This document shows positions 8,597-19,936 of a stretch of DNA of 64,000 bases, piece after piece (positions within the stretch are counted from its first letter, which is position 1; each line of letters begins with the position of its first letter). Source of the stretch: Litsea cubeba (lineage: Eukaryota; Streptophyta; Magnoliopsida; Laurales; Lauraceae); the NCBI GenBank assembly GCA_012931725.1, contig CM022947.1, positions 25,806,772 through 25,870,771 of the forward strand, read 5' to 3'. The position numbers and the translations under genes are program-made. The notes under the pieces are model-generated. The model was given only the letters and a program-made list of their open reading frames with translations. It did no database searches and was not told where the DNA came from.

Positions 8597-10363
8597 TGTT
8601 AGTTTTATGGACTCAATCCAGTAGATAATATAATAAATTGATTAATTTCTTTATTTATCAGTATATTCATGCTTTCCTTTCATGAGATGAATGGTAATTT
8701 ATTATATACTTGCACATGACCAATACGAATGACATGATGGTTCATGAGATGAACCGGGGTCCACAAGTATATTAGATGTAACACATGTGTATGGATGAGA
8801 TCCACATACGGGAGACATGTGTGGCAAATCTTATACTTAAATATTATCACAACCAGTGATGAGACTGGACATCTCATACTGTTAAGGTTGCAGTACTTTG
8901 ATCACTATGAGATAGTGTGATTTGTCTCGATCATCAGAATGGAAGATTCTGGATCATAGTGCTGGTACATTTGATGTATTGAAGGACCATGAGAAGCACC
9001 TTATAAACACTGTCTTTATTTTAAGGTCTGCTCTCATAATTCCCTAGCAATAGGCTCTCAATCCTGAGACATTAATGAACTCAAGTTTCTATCTATTCAT
9101 TTGCTTTGAGTCACCAATGAGTGAGGCCAACTGTAGGTCAACACCTCGGTGATTTGGGTACATGGTAGTAGAGCTGTGGGAACATTCAATAGTCAAGAAG
9201 GAATCTATCTCTAATATCCCCTTCTGCCAATTAATGGATTTATCATTGGTAAGTGCGCACCCATTCTGATTAAGAGTTAATTGGAAAGGTACCTATGATC
9301 ATTATAATTAATTGGGGCTCAAGGATAATAAGATATGGATCTAGTTTGGAAGACAGGTCCAATTGATCCATGGATATTGATAGAGGGGTCTACTTGTGGT
9401 AATGTGGAAGTTTAGGGTCTTCTATGTAATATTCCTAAGACTGGAGTTCAATTGCATTTATATAGTGGAGTTATTTGCAATTAACTGTAGGCCCGGATTA
9501 CACATGAGTTGTGGGGTCGCGTGTCCCAGTTGGAGCCAGCTTTCTAAGGAATCCCTAGTGGTCCCCACGCTAGCCCAATTATTAGAAAGTATCTAATTCT
9601 AGTTGAACTCTAAAAGGAAAGTTACTATTTCTAGTAGAAGTGAGACTTCTAATAGTGGTAATAGTAGACTTACTAATTTTAGTAGAAGTGAGACTTCTAT
9701 TTTAATTAGAAAGGAATTAGAAAGATACTAATCATATTTGAAGTGAGACTTCTAATTATGATATGGTAAGTTACTAATTAATGGAAGTAAGACTTCTATT
9801 GTAATTAGTAAAGAAGAGACAACTTGCAAAAGTTATAAATAAGAGGAGAGGATGCCTTGGACGTCCCATGCATAAATCCACATTGGGATTCACGCCCAAG
9901 CCTCCCTAGTGCAATAGTTGCACATGCTCTTCCTCCTCTCTCTCTTCTAGTTCTCTTTCTAGTTCCTCCCTAGAGTTCCTAGTAGTTTTCTCTTGGAGAT
10001 CCCACCATCTTCTTGAGAAAAGGAGAATCTGATACGGGTCATAGCGTGGAAGATCAAGAGGTCTTGGAGATCCCTATTTGATTAGTGAAAGCGTTTCATC
10101 ATCAAAGAAAGACGCAACTCCTCCATTAGAGCACAACCGAGCTCCAAAGGTATAATCTACTTCCTTGCATGTTGTAGATTTATTTGTTGCTTATATGTTG
10201 CTGTTTTTATCTTCTAGATAAATTGTTTTACTGATCATGATGACTGAGATTGAGGACATAGATCTTGGATTGGGTTTTATAGCCTTATGGATAGTTGATT
10301 CCCTGCGTCAAGTGGGTCAAAAGTTTTTGAAACCTATCCTAGAGGCCCACCCTATTTCCAACA
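8597..10363 (+). mobile_element. solo LTR, copia (Angela/Tork-like), 1767 bp
   Basis: Begins TGTTAGTTTTATGG and ends CCTATTTCCAACA, so it has TGTTAG/CCAACA-type ends. It is flanked on both sides by AAAAG (8592-8596 and 10364-10368), a 5 bp target duplication. No internal element sequence is present, so it is a solo LTR left by LTR-LTR recombination. A TATA box (TTATAAATAAG) near 9826 followed by a CT-rich leader shows plus orientation. Layout and wording resemble the LTRs of copia-B/C, but the sequence is strongly diverged. It lies between exon 1 and the middle LRR piece of the F-box pseudogene. Confidence 0.85.
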
Positions 10364-10368
10364 AAAAG

Positions 10369-11100
10369 CTCAACCCAGTACTTGAAGATCATTTAAAATA
10401 CATGGATTTCAACCTTAAATTACATGAAACTAAAAATTTTAATGTACTCTCACATTGATTGTGCTATACAATACCAAGACCTAGAGAAAGTCCTAAGTGG
10501 ATAATTTTCAAGAAATCCTCAAGTTAAAATTAAAAGGTCATGTACAGTGGACATGATATTTTCCAGTGATACCAGGATGTGAAGCATCCAATTATTCGGG
10601 TACAAATGTAATTCTAACATGGCGTAGAAAACTATGGGCAGGAAAAGAGTAGGTAGGAACTACATGACTTGGATAGGGATGTATAATATATCGGTGCCGA
10701 CCCAAGTCCTTTGAAATGAGATTAAATTGCTACAGCTTAAAAGAATGGTACTACAAAGTACAATACCACACTAAAATATATAGACACAAGAATAAATAAT
10801 GCTTCTCCTTTAGAGATGTTTTAGCAACATCAACACTGTCAGCATTCCGAATAAAAACCTAAAGGCATGAAACCGTTTAGAAAATGGAGTTTCCTTGGTT
10901 TAATCATGAAAGCTCAACAACCTACTCAATTGAGCATCAAGAAAACTTTTATCATCCTTCAACAGCTCATTCAAAGTTCTGAGTTTCATATTCCCAGATG
11001 TAAGGGTTGAAGACTTAACAGTTGAAACCAGCTTTTAGTAAAACAAGAATATATATAATCAGTAGAATTTGTTACAATATAACTAGGAATGAAACTATAC
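10369..11100 (-). other. presumed intron between F-box exon 1 and the solo LTR
   Basis: AT-rich with no clear coding. One minus-strand stretch near 10900-11030 reads like GNMKLRTLNELLKDDKSFL and could be a small degraded exon; support is weak. Confidence 0.35.
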
Positions 11101-12006
11101 CTCAAGATATTCGCTCGACAAAGTTAGAGTCTTGATATGTGAAAGACCACGCAAAGGCTTGATTGGATCAAAAGGTGGAACTTGCATGGGCAAGGGGCCA
11201 TTGTAATCAATCATGACATCAACCAAACATGAACTGTCCTTGAAAGAAATATCTACAAACACCCCAGAGTACTTGAAAGACACAAGACTCGGTGCATCAA
11301 TCTGAAATGACTTCAAATTTGCATCGTAATTCATGATCACCACCAAGCTCTTCAATCGAAGATTCATTGAATATATCTTGAGATGTATAGGTTGAGAGCA
11401 CCGAATCATATCAAGGCTCTCAAGAATCAGGCAGTTTGAGAGAAGGCTATCAATCAGCTCTGTCGTGAGAGTTACCATTCTCAAATATAATGTTTTGAGC
11501 AAGCGCAAGTTTTTGAAAGTCGCAAATGGGCTTAAGATACAAGAAGTTAACTTCAGAACTGATACAGATTTGCAGTCAAAGACAAATTGAGGCAATTCAA
11601 AGGGCTTCCCTTGGTACATGTAAAAATTGAGATTGAGCTCTTCTACTTCATTTCTATTGGCAAAGTGGATCCATTTTTCTGTTATGAGGCAATAATCAGA
11701 ACCCGGATAAAAGAAGAGGCGAAATCTCTGTAACTTGGTTCCAGCGTGAAGTAACAGAATCTAGTCAACAATTCTGACAAACTTTACTCGGCCAATGCCA
11801 CTTTCAAGCTCATCATCAAAGTCAAGATTTGGAGTTGAGATCCAAAACTCACGGTTAAAGTCCAAATGAGGGATGGAAGTCCAAAGGTACCTCCACATAC
11901 TTGATAGAACACTAGTCTGTACAGATGATTTCATTGGCAGCAGGGAAAGAATGTAAAGAAGGATGGCATCTGCTAAATGACTAATCAGGTCCCTTGTTGC
12001 GCCCAT
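11101..12006 (-). pseudogene. exon 1 of the F-box gene: F-box and LRR region
   Basis: From the ATG at 12006 the frame runs to the end of the exon with one nonsense codon, a TAG at 11761-11763. The pieces on both sides of the stop are in the same frame, so this is a point change. The F-box holds the usual LP, LL and W positions (DLISHLADAILLYILSLLP, then MWRYLWTSIPHLDF). After the stop come repeats such as LPQFVFDCKSVSVLKL and CLILESLDMI, typical of plant F-box LRRs. The exon probably ends at CTTGAG/GTATAG (11101/11100); without splicing the frame would end two codons later. Confidence 0.85.
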
Positions 12007-12419
12007 GAAGTCTTATAAAGCAGCTTCTCTGTTGGAAAAAAAGGAATGATTTCACAAAAAAAAAAAAAAAGAAGATAAATTATCATAAGAGGAATAACCT
12101 TAGCAAAAGTGCTTTCTATTGAAGACAAAAATTCAAATACAGATAAATTAATATAATTACCAATAAATAATCTAAAAACAAGCAACTTAACTGAAGAGAG
12201 ATGATCGACTACATGTGACCAAAAAGGATTGTCCATGTATCCCACAAAGTATGCAATGGGAAGACAATTCCCTGTCAGTAGACCATCAGATCAAAACCAC
12301 ATCCTAAGAAAAGTGTGGCTTAAACCTCATTTAAATTATAGTGATATTCCCCTTGGATTGAAAGTGATTTTCTATGCATATGATGCATTTTACTTTTCTC
12401 AGTGCGACAAAGAACACTT
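12007..12419. other. region upstream of the F-box pseudogene
   Basis: About 410 bp between the F-box ATG and the gypsy-1 target site, AT-rich, with a poly-A run at 12055-12072. It would hold the promoter and leader of the F-box gene. I see no distinct TATA box or other feature. Confidence 0.4.
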
Positions 12420-12424
12420 GAAGT

Positions 12425-13303
12425 TGTAGGGGCAGAAAATAACGACCCACAATAACTGGGGTGCCTTAGAGAACTTATCCAAGGTGATGAAGATTAGGTG
12501 CCGCCCGAAAGACTGAAAGGGAAGAGCAAACGGTCAGAGGACCCTGGCCTGGGCGGCGCAAGGCTCTCCGATGCCAAAGTCAGTGAATGAACTGGAACAA
12601 AGGAAGGAGAGGAAGAAGAGAAACAGAGTAACGGCTCTTTCTGTTGGACTGTGCGTACCTTGCATGTGGAATGAGGCTCTATTTATAGAGGCTTGGGTCG
12701 TATCTTTGGATGATATCTTGGCACGGGTCCCATGATTCGACTGGGAAGTCATGATCAGCCCACAAAGTAATAAATGCGGTCCATTCCAGCCCACTTTGCA
12801 TTTAATGCCAGTCGGATCAGCCCACATCGCATTAAATGTGCGTCTTGTTGGGCCAGATCGTGTTGGACGCCTTATTTGGCGCTAGGGGTACCATCGGATC
12901 CGCCCTCGGGCCTTGCCCTGATTTGGCTTCAGCCGCTGGATGCCGCCCGGTCAGTGATCTGGTGAAGATTGTGGACGGCTGGATGTCGCATCTGTCTCAC
13001 TGGCTCGCGCCCCTATTCCTCCACGTGTCTGATGACGTGGGGGGCGAAGGGCGCGAGTGGAGATTCTTTTCTGCTTTGGCTCCTTCGGCTGAGGTGGAGC
13101 TTTCAGCCGAGGTGGGCACTTGGGGTAGCCGAGCTCGGTGCTAGCGGCCCGGACCTGCTTGACTTCGGCCGGGGCCCCTGTCCCGGCAGCCGAGGTGAGT
13201 CTGGTGCCACGTGGGCGGCACGCGGATGGCACGTGAGAATGCTTAGTCCCATCTGATGGCTGTGATTAGCGTAATCCTGGTGCTCTGGTAATCTCCCCAC
13301 ACA
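12425..13303 (-). repeat. gypsy-1 3' LTR (879 bp)
   Basis: On the minus strand it starts TGTGTGGGGAGATTACC and ends CCCCTACA. It differs from its partner mainly by substitutions and a small indel near 12874. Just inside it (13304-13317) the minus strand reads AGCTAGGGGGCAAT, the polypurine tract. Confidence 0.93.
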
Positions 13304-13317
13304 ATTGCCCCCTAGCT
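13304..13317 (-). other. gypsy-1 polypurine tract
   Basis: AGCTAGGGGGCAAT on the minus strand directly precedes the 3' LTR and is the expected plus-strand primer. Confidence 0.75.
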
Positions 13318-13572
13318 TTTGACCTCTTAAGCGTCTTAGCCTTTAGTGGTCGAAAGCTAGAAAATCTGTTTGGGGATGCGGCGATCATTGCCTGGTGTCG
13401 CTTCAACTTTTCTAAAGCAATAAATGCTCTGTCCTGCCTGTTCTGAGAAGCGAACTGACGGCTACACGTGTAGCTCCTCTACTGATTGCGTTGTCTCATT
13501 GATGGAACGGGCGTGAATTGCGAAATCCATCCCTTCGAATTCGAAAGTGGCGCGCAACGAGGGTTCCCTTTC

Positions 13573-13581
13573 CATAAATAG
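13573..13581 (+). promoter_or_regulatory. TATA-like box for the antisense extra gene
   Basis: CATAAATAG about 240 bp upstream of the ATG at 13815, followed by a CT-rich leader with a possible GTAAGT donor near 13723. It faces opposite to gag-pol, so the extra gene may have its own promoter. Confidence 0.5.
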
Positions 13582-14340
13582 GGTCGTCTTCTTTCTTTTT
13601 TGTTTCTGATTTCTTTTTGCCTTCGCCTTCACCTTCGATTTCTACTCTGCTGCTCGAGATCTGTCTAGCGCGGACGACCGTAGGACACGCCCGGACCTGT
13701 CCTTGACTTGCCCTTTCATCTCTGTAAGTAACTTCGTGCCTCTGTCTGGTTTTTTTCTTTTTCTAGGGTTTCTCGACTTCTAGGGTTTAACTCCGCCGTT
13801 TCCCCCCTTTCTACATGGGCACCCCTAAGTTTCGGTTAGATACTGACGAGGGCATAGCTAGGTTTAGGGCCACTTACAGTATCCCGGAGGGAGTCCGCCT
13901 CAAGCCGGTGGATCCCATTGACTATGCCGCTCTTCGCTTTTCCGGCGGCTGGATGCCGTTCCCTCTGATCTCTGTGATCGAAGGCGGGGTCAGATTCCCT
14001 CTGCACCCCCTGCTTAGGGCTTGCCTTAGCGCCTGGTGTATTACCCCGTGCTAGCTGATGCCCAATGGCTACAAAGTCATCATGGGCACGGCGAAGCTGA
14101 ACGAGATCTTGGGGACCAACCTGGATGTCCATGACATCGAGGACGCCTATGATATCTGCAAGGCTGGGGAAGGAAAGTACTATCTCCGGGTGAAGCAGCA
14201 ACGAAGAGGCTTCGTCCTGGCCTTAGAGGATTCTAGTAAGAACGCCGAGGAAGATCTCTTCTGTGTGTCGGGGGACTGGGAATTCGGCGTCGGCGAGAGT
14301 AGGAGGCTGATGGTCCCTCGTCGCCCCGGGACTGTCCCAA

Positions 14341-14420
14341 GTAAACACTGCTTCTTTTCCCCTTTTGTTTTGCTTGATTTAGACAATGCCGAGCTGACAC
14401 TCTTACTGTTTGTGGTGCAG
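14341..14420 (+). other. intron 1 of the antisense extra gene
   Basis: 80 bp, GTAAAC to GTGCAG, T-rich. The exons on both sides join with one base from the left and two from the right codon and stay open. Confidence 0.7.
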
Positions 14421-15345
14421 AACTGGGTGCGAGGCGACGCCGGGCTGCGAGCGAAGGCTGGAGGAGGAACGTTGAGGACCTCAACAAGGTCGAAAGATAC
14501 AAGGGGCACGAGACCAGATCGGCCTGGAAACTGCTAGGGTACACGCCGAGGTACCGTGGCCACTATAGGAGAATCGGAGCAGCCCCGGAGGACGAGGCGC
14601 AACCTGATCATCCTGCTGTTACCGTTGCTGTGCCCGCCAGGGTCCCTTTGAACGATCCTGCCGCGAGCCGAGCTGCGTCCGGCGCTGAGGCATCCACCTC
14701 TAGTTCGGAACTGCCGAATCTGACGGAGGTAGTGGACGCCTATTCGTCCGGCTGGGAAGAAGGAATGGAGGGAGGTTCAAGGGTGCCCGGTGTCAAGGAT
14801 CTGGCGGCCAAGTTCAGGCAGAGATCTTCCTCCTCTGCGACACCATCGTCCGCCAGCATCCGCGCGCCTTCGGGCTCGGGGGGTGTTGGTGCCACTTTTG
14901 CTCCTGCCCCTGCTCCGAGCGAGGGAGTGCGGCGACGCTCGCCGGATCGCCCGAGGGAAGGGTCCCCGCCCAGGAAGAAGTCCAAGGTGGGGGAGAAGGA
15001 CTGGGGGCTGAACATCCTCCGAAGGGTAAAACTCCTGTGCGGGCCCCCGGAGTCAAGGCTCCACCTGAAAAAAGTGCGCCGGCCAGCGGGGCGGCACGCG
15101 AGCTCACCATCTCGGTGGGGCAAGGATCCGTACCGGCCTCCGGACCTCGAGCTGCCCCTGCGGCATGGAGACCCAGGATGGAGACGCAGCCTGGGAAGCC
15201 TCTGAACGTCGAGGACCGGCTGTTGGGGAACGCCAACGTCATTGGAGCCCTCGCAAAAGCCTGTGCCTTGCCGCGAGACATGGAATCGCACGGGAGGTAC
15301 GACGATGAGAGCCTGATGGTCTCGTCGATCCAGGCCAGTCTTCTG

Positions 15346-15420
15346 GTGAGTATCTTCAATGCTTTTCTTCAAGTGCCTCAGCTTGGCTGCTTTTGTTTGA
15401 CATACTTTCTCTTTTGGTAG
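15346..15420 (+). other. intron 2 of the antisense extra gene
   Basis: 75 bp, GTGAGT to TGGTAG, with a T-rich 3' half. It falls between codons. Confidence 0.7.
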
Positions 15421-16243
15421 AACGTGTAAAGGCTCCTGACTGTGATGGAGAGGAGTGACAGGAATGTCACAAAGGTTGCCCAGCTAGAGTCTGAGGGAGA
15501 GAGGTTAAAGAAAGAGCTGGAAGGGCTGAGGAAGAGTAGCGCCGAGGCGGCTACCTGGCTGGAGGACCTCACATCGCAGGCTCACCAACTGAAGGGTGAC
15601 ATTTGGACGAAGACCAAGAGGATCGCTGAGCTTAAGTCTGAACTAGCCAGGTCGAGGTCTGAATCGGCGGCTGAGGCGACGAAGCTGAGTGGTGAAGTGC
15701 TGGCTGGGCGCGCCGAAATTGAGAAGCTTAAGTCGGGGAATGCCGAGCTGAAGAAAGAGAAAGCTTCCTTGATGTCTGAGGCGCAGTCTTGTTTCCAAAG
15801 GGGGGTGGACCAGGCCACCGATGAGTACGAGAGGCAGGTGGAGGAAATTACCTCCATCTTGTTCGAGGAAGGGTGCTTGGCCGCGCTGAGGCGCGCGGGG
15901 GTTCCCGAGGACCACCCGGTCTATCGGAATCTGCCGAAGTACTCGGACCCAGCTCCTGAGCCGAGCTCCACCCCTTTGGGCGAGAGCGCCCTGGTCGGTG
16001 CCCCCGCAGCTGACCCTACCTCGGATGCTGCCCCAGCTGCCCTGGCCCCGAGCGACGCCCCGGTCGCCAGCGATGCTTCGGCCATGCCTCAAGGCGAGGC
16101 CTCTTCCGCCCCCGCTTCAGGTGAGGTACTGGTCAAAGCCTCTACTGCCCGGCGACACTCCAAGCGAGGTTGCGGTTGCGGCCGATGCCGCTGGTCCATC
16201 AGATATGGTGATCGACCTGGTGGAGTCGCCGAAGCCACAGTAG

Positions 16244-17600
16244 TCTCGCCTCTTCTTGCTTTTGGCCTTTTATATGTATTGCTTTCAGCCCTGTAACATC
16301 TTTCGCTTTTAATGAGAATAGAGCTCCTTTACTTTCTCTTTTGTTTATGGGTGTGGTATTGAATGCCTTTAATGTGATGCGCGACCCTCGAGTCAGAGAG
16401 AGTCGAACGGTCTTCATAGCTATCTGTGCCGATTCTCCGTATTCTGAAGACCATAAATAGCAGTAAGCATGGCGATACGGCCGATGAGGGAAACGGGCGA
16501 ACGGCTCCACGTGGCGCCATAGGGATCGCTGGTCATCAAATAGGAAGACGTGCTTCCTGCGTAACGCATGGGAGACTTCGCCTCATAACTTCCTTCGGAG
16601 ACCGGGCCCTTCTTCCTCCTATAAGTAGAAGTGGTAGGCTCGCCATGGGAGAGGAAAAGAAAAGAAATTAGGATAACTTAATTCATATAGAAGTAGGACC
16701 CCGTCTTCTTCTGTTTATTGCTTTGGCAGCCATGTCTGGTAGACCTTTAGAAATATTCGATCCGGGGGGAACCCATGCGCCTCAAGACGGCTCTCTCCGA
16801 GGGGGGAAGCCCGTCGTGGTCTGCGCGCTCTCTGAAAGCGTTTCTCGTGGACCACGCGCTCTCTAAACGTGGGTCCACGGCCGACCCTCCCCGGTCCGGT
16901 TGCATAGGAGTCTTCTGCAACTGTGGGTTGGTGGCACCCTCTGCGTCTGGCGGTCCTGCAGGGTCCTGCGTGGGAATGCGCTCCTTGCGGTATATCAAGA
17001 CCGCCGAGCGGAGGGTAGGATCGAGGCCCCGCTGGACCGAGGGGCTCTTCAAACTTTGGTCTCACTGACCGTAGGGTGTTGAAGAGCTCAGCGAGGTCCA
17101 GGGCCTCCGAACTGGAGGGGCTCTTGAATGCTTTGGTCTGACCAACCAAAGTGTATTGTAGAGCTCACTGGAATTCAGAGTCCCTCAAAACCTCCAAACA
17201 GCGGACCGGAGTCTTCGAGCTTGCATCCTGAAGAGTCGGTGAAGATCAGAGCCTCCTAGTCTTTATTTCTTTTTCTGTATTTAGAGGACTGCGAGCCTCC
17301 TTTCTGTGCTTTGTTCTCTTTTCTGTAACCCTTGTAATGAAGTAATTACAATGAATAAAAAGGACGAGTTTTGCGATCACACAACCCGTGTACAGTGTTT
17401 TTGTATTTTTTCTTACTTTTCTCGCACTGTTTTGTAACACTTGTATTTTTGTGCTGCTTTTTTGCACTTCAGTGCTTGCACTGCTCTTCCCTTCTTAAAA
17501 ACTGACCTTGGCCGAAATGGACTAGCATTAGCCGAGACGAACTGCCTTGCGCCGAGGTGGACCCAGAATCCCGTTGGTCTCGGCTGTGTGAGCATGAGTT
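16244..17600 (-). other. gypsy-1 long 3' untranslated region
   Basis: No coding sequence that I recognise. AATGAGAATAG near 16310 could serve as a poly-A signal for the antisense gene. An imperfect ~75 bp duplication beginning GAGGGGCTCTT covers 17039-17175. The part near 17390-17600 matches the right end of the window (63780-64000) in reverse, confirming a common family. Confidence 0.6.
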
Positions 17601-17638
17601 CGGCAACGGTCTCGAGGGGTGTATAAACCCGGAACTTT

Positions 17639-17990
17639 AGGAAACGACTGAGTGTTTGAACTCGAAGCCTTTTCCAGGGCGGTAGACCCAGGGCTTTAGC
17701 AAACAACTGAGTGTTTGAACTCGAAGCCTTTTCCAGGGCGGTAGACCCAGGGCTTTAGGAAACGACTGAGTGTCTGAACTCGAAGCCTTTTCCAGGGCGG
17801 TAGACCCAGGGCTTTAGGAAACGACTGAGTGTCTGAACTCGAAGCCTTTTCCAGGGCGGTAGACCCAGGGCTTTAGGAAACGACTGAGTGTCTGAACTCG
17901 AAGCCTTTTCTAGGGCGGTAGACCCAGGGCTTTAGGAAACGACTGAGTGTTTGAACTCGAAGCCTTTTCCAGGGCGGTAGACCCAAAGCT
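17639..17990 (-). repeat. 59 bp minisatellite, six copies
   Basis: Unit on the plus strand: GGAAACGACTGAGTGT, then CTCGAAGCC, then CAGGGCGGTAGACC. Copies are about 59-60 bp apart from 17639 on, with only a few base changes. The same unit occurs about twice in gypsy-2 (63645-63755). Confidence 0.93.
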
Positions 17991-18070
17991 GCCGGAGTCA
18001 GTCAAAGAGAGGTGACAGATTGGTGACAGGGCAAAAGCTGCTTTCATTGATTCTGAGACTCATTACATCT

Positions 18071-19936
18071 TTAGAAATAGAACTTCTTTAAGTGGGATGC
18101 ATTCCACGGCCTCGGCAGTGGCTTGCCCTCTAAGTCCTCGAGCTTGTAGGCTGATCTTCCTGCCAGTGAGACTACCCTAAACGGGCCGTGCCAGTTCGGG
18201 GCCAGCTTCCCTTCGTTTGGTTCTTTGTCAGCTGGCAGGGTCTTTTTTAGAACTAGCTCTCCCACGGAGAAGCTTCTTTCTCTGACATTTTGATTGTATG
18301 CCCTGGCCAGCCGCTGCTGATAGTCAGTCAGTCGCAGGGCTGCTGCTTCTCGGCGCTCGTCTGCCAGCTCCAGCTCCATTGCCAGGTTCGTCTCATTTCG
18401 GCCTTGGTCGACCAGCTCTGTCCTCAGGGTGGGTAGGCCGATTTCTAAAGGAATGACCGCCTCCATCCCGTAGGCCAGAGAGAAAGGTGTCGCCGAGGTG
18501 GAACGTCTAGGAGTCGTTATGTATGCCCATAGCATGCTCGGAAGCTCCTCTACCCATCTTCCCTTAGCCTTGTCCAGTCGCTTCTTTAGGCCGTCCAGGA
18601 TCACTTTGTTAGAGATTTCGGCCTGGCCATTGCTCTGTGGATATGCCGAAGTAGAGTAACGGTTTCTGATGCCGTGCTCTTGGCAGAAGTCTTTGAAGGA
18701 TTTGGAGTCGAACTGAGTCCCGTTGTCCGAAATCAGGGTCCTGGGGATGCCGAACCTCGTTAGGATGTTTTTCCAAACGAAGTTCCTGGAATCCCTGTCC
18801 GTGATGGAGGACAACGGCTCAGCTTCTATCCATTTTGTGAAGTAATCCGTGGCGACTATCAGCCATCTCTTGTTTCCCGGAGCTCAGTGGAGAGGCCCCA
18901 CAATGTCCATGCCCCATTGAGCGAAGGGCCATGGACTAGAGAGGGGACTCAGATCTTGTGCTGGCTGATGGAGAGAGTGGGAGAACTTCTGGCACTTCTC
19001 GCATTTCCTGGTGTACACCTGCGCGTCCTTCTGCATGTAGGGCCACCAGTAACCCTGGCTTATAGCCCTGTAGGCCAGCGATCGACCTCCTATGTGACTG
19101 CCACAGATTCCTTCGTGGATCTCATACAGGAAGTTGTCCACCTTGCTCGGGTGGACACATTGGAGGTATGGACCTGTGAAGGATTTCCTGTAGAGTTTGC
19201 CTTCGGGAGAGAGCCAGAATCGAGCTGCCTTGAGTCTGATTCGGTGGGCTTCAGTCTTGTCCTCGGGGAGCTGATCGTCCTTGAAGTAAGCAATGATCGG
19301 GTCCATCCAGCTTGGGCCGAGGTCAGCACAGAGGATTAGCCGAGATGAATGGAGTCCTAAGCTTGATCTTGATATCGACCTAACCTCGACGGTCCTCTTC
19401 TTTTCGGCTTCGACAGCGGAAGCTAGGCTGGCAAGCGCGTCAGTGTGCGTGTTGGTATCTTGGGATATCTGCCTGACCTCGGCTTTCTGGAAATGAGACA
19501 GCAGTTTTTTCGCGAGGGCTAAGTAGGCCGCCATCCTTTCGTCCCTGGCCTGGTAGTCTCCGGCGAGCTGGCTGGTTACCAGTTGGGAATCGCTGAAGAT
19601 CACCAGGTGCTGGGCTCCGAGGATTTGGGCGCTGTTCAATCTAGCTATCAGTGCTTCATACTCTGCCTCATTGTTTGTTGCTTTGAAGTCCAAGGTGAAG
19701 GCCTGCTCTATGACCAGACCCTCTGGCGATTGGAGGACTATGCCGGCGCCAGCTCTCTTGGAGGTGGACGAACCGTCGACAAAGATCTTCCATGCCGAGG
19801 TGGGAGACTGTTCGACCTCGGTCACTTCGGGCTCCTGCCCTATGCCCCCCAGTTCCGTGCCGAGCTGGGTCGGAGCCGAGTTTGGCGAGATAAATTCGAC
19901 GATGAAGTCTGCCAGAATCTGGGCTTTGATCGCAGT
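18071..19936 (-). pseudogene. gypsy-1 second RNase H and integrase
   Basis: The first part (about 19825-19380) is an archaeal-type RNase H: IFVDGSS, NNEAEYEAL, VIFSDSQLV and NTHTDALASLAS hold the acidic active-site positions. A second RNase H after the usual RT-linked one is a mark of the Tat group. Next is integrase: a zinc-binding part (HEGICGSHIGGRSLAYRA, then CEKCQKF), the core with DNGTQFDS and PQSNGQAE, and a C-terminal part ending at 18071. A TGA at 18884-18886 splits integrase just after MDIVGPLH; the sister copy gypsy-2 has CGA there. Another TGA at 19937-19939 separates this segment from the RT-linked RNase H, again CGA in the sister. Confidence 0.9.

Larger units (their letters stand above)
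7081..12006 (-). pseudogene. F-box/LRR/FBD protein gene, disrupted
   Basis: F-box/FBD/LRR proteins are substrate receptors of SCF ubiquitin ligases. Three recognisable coding pieces lie in order on the minus strand. Exon 1 (12006-11101) has the F-box at about residues 5-50 (DLISHLADAILLYILSLLP) and then leucine-rich repeats. A middle LRR piece lies near 8430-8265. The FBD exon (7452-7081) ends at a TAA. Lesions: an in-frame TAG at 11761-11763, a frame change in the middle piece (the reading QNCPLLEKIYID is in another frame from FSNLKQLF), and an in-frame TAG at 7291-7293. A solo LTR sits between exon 1 and the middle piece. Spacing and order fit one gene rather than several. Introns are inferred from GTATAG after exon 1 and an AATCAG acceptor before the FBD exon. 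Confidence 0.85.
13815..16243 (+). pseudogene. antisense extra gene of Tat element (Transposase_28-like domain plus coiled coil), three exons
   Basis: Exons 13815-14340, 14421-15345 and 15421-16243 are joined by small introns with GT-AG ends (80 and 75 bp); phases fit at both junctions. The N-terminal part (FPLHPLLRACLSAW, then LMPNGYKVIMG) resembles the family called Transposase_28 or gypsy-type transposon domain, known as an extra frame in Tat retrotransposons. The middle is proline/serine-rich and basic (PPRKKSKV), possibly a nuclear signal. The C-terminal part (ERLKKELEGLRKSSAEAA, KLKSGNAELKKEKASL) is a long coiled coil, and the tail is alanine/proline-rich. Lesions: TAG at 14052-14054, a frame change near 15000 in G runs, TAA at 15427-15429, and a frame change near 16145. 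Its function is unknown. It lies in the 3' region of the element, opposite to gag-pol. Confidence 0.75.

Noticed and set aside
10237..10458. 73-residue plus-strand frame
   Set aside because: It crosses the 3' end of the solo LTR at 10363 into the host intron.
12534..13300. Several frames of 63-102 residues on both strands, repeated at 23991-24769 and 47116-47945
   Set aside because: They are inside GC-rich LTRs and repeat wherever the LTR occurs; they are not genes.
14180..15372. Minus-strand frames of 100-210 residues opposite the extra gene
   Set aside because: They are low-complexity, proline/serine-rich shadows in GC-rich sequence; the plus strand has domain similarity and introns.
17639..17990. 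Regular direct repeats that could suggest a CRISPR array
   Set aside because: There are no unique spacers: the whole 59 bp unit repeats head to tail, and the context is a plant retrotransposon.
18887..19339. Plus-strand frames opposite gypsy-1 pol, such as 150 residues at 18887 (also 62288-62740)
   Set aside because: They are complements of RNase H and integrase coding sequence with no motifs of their own.
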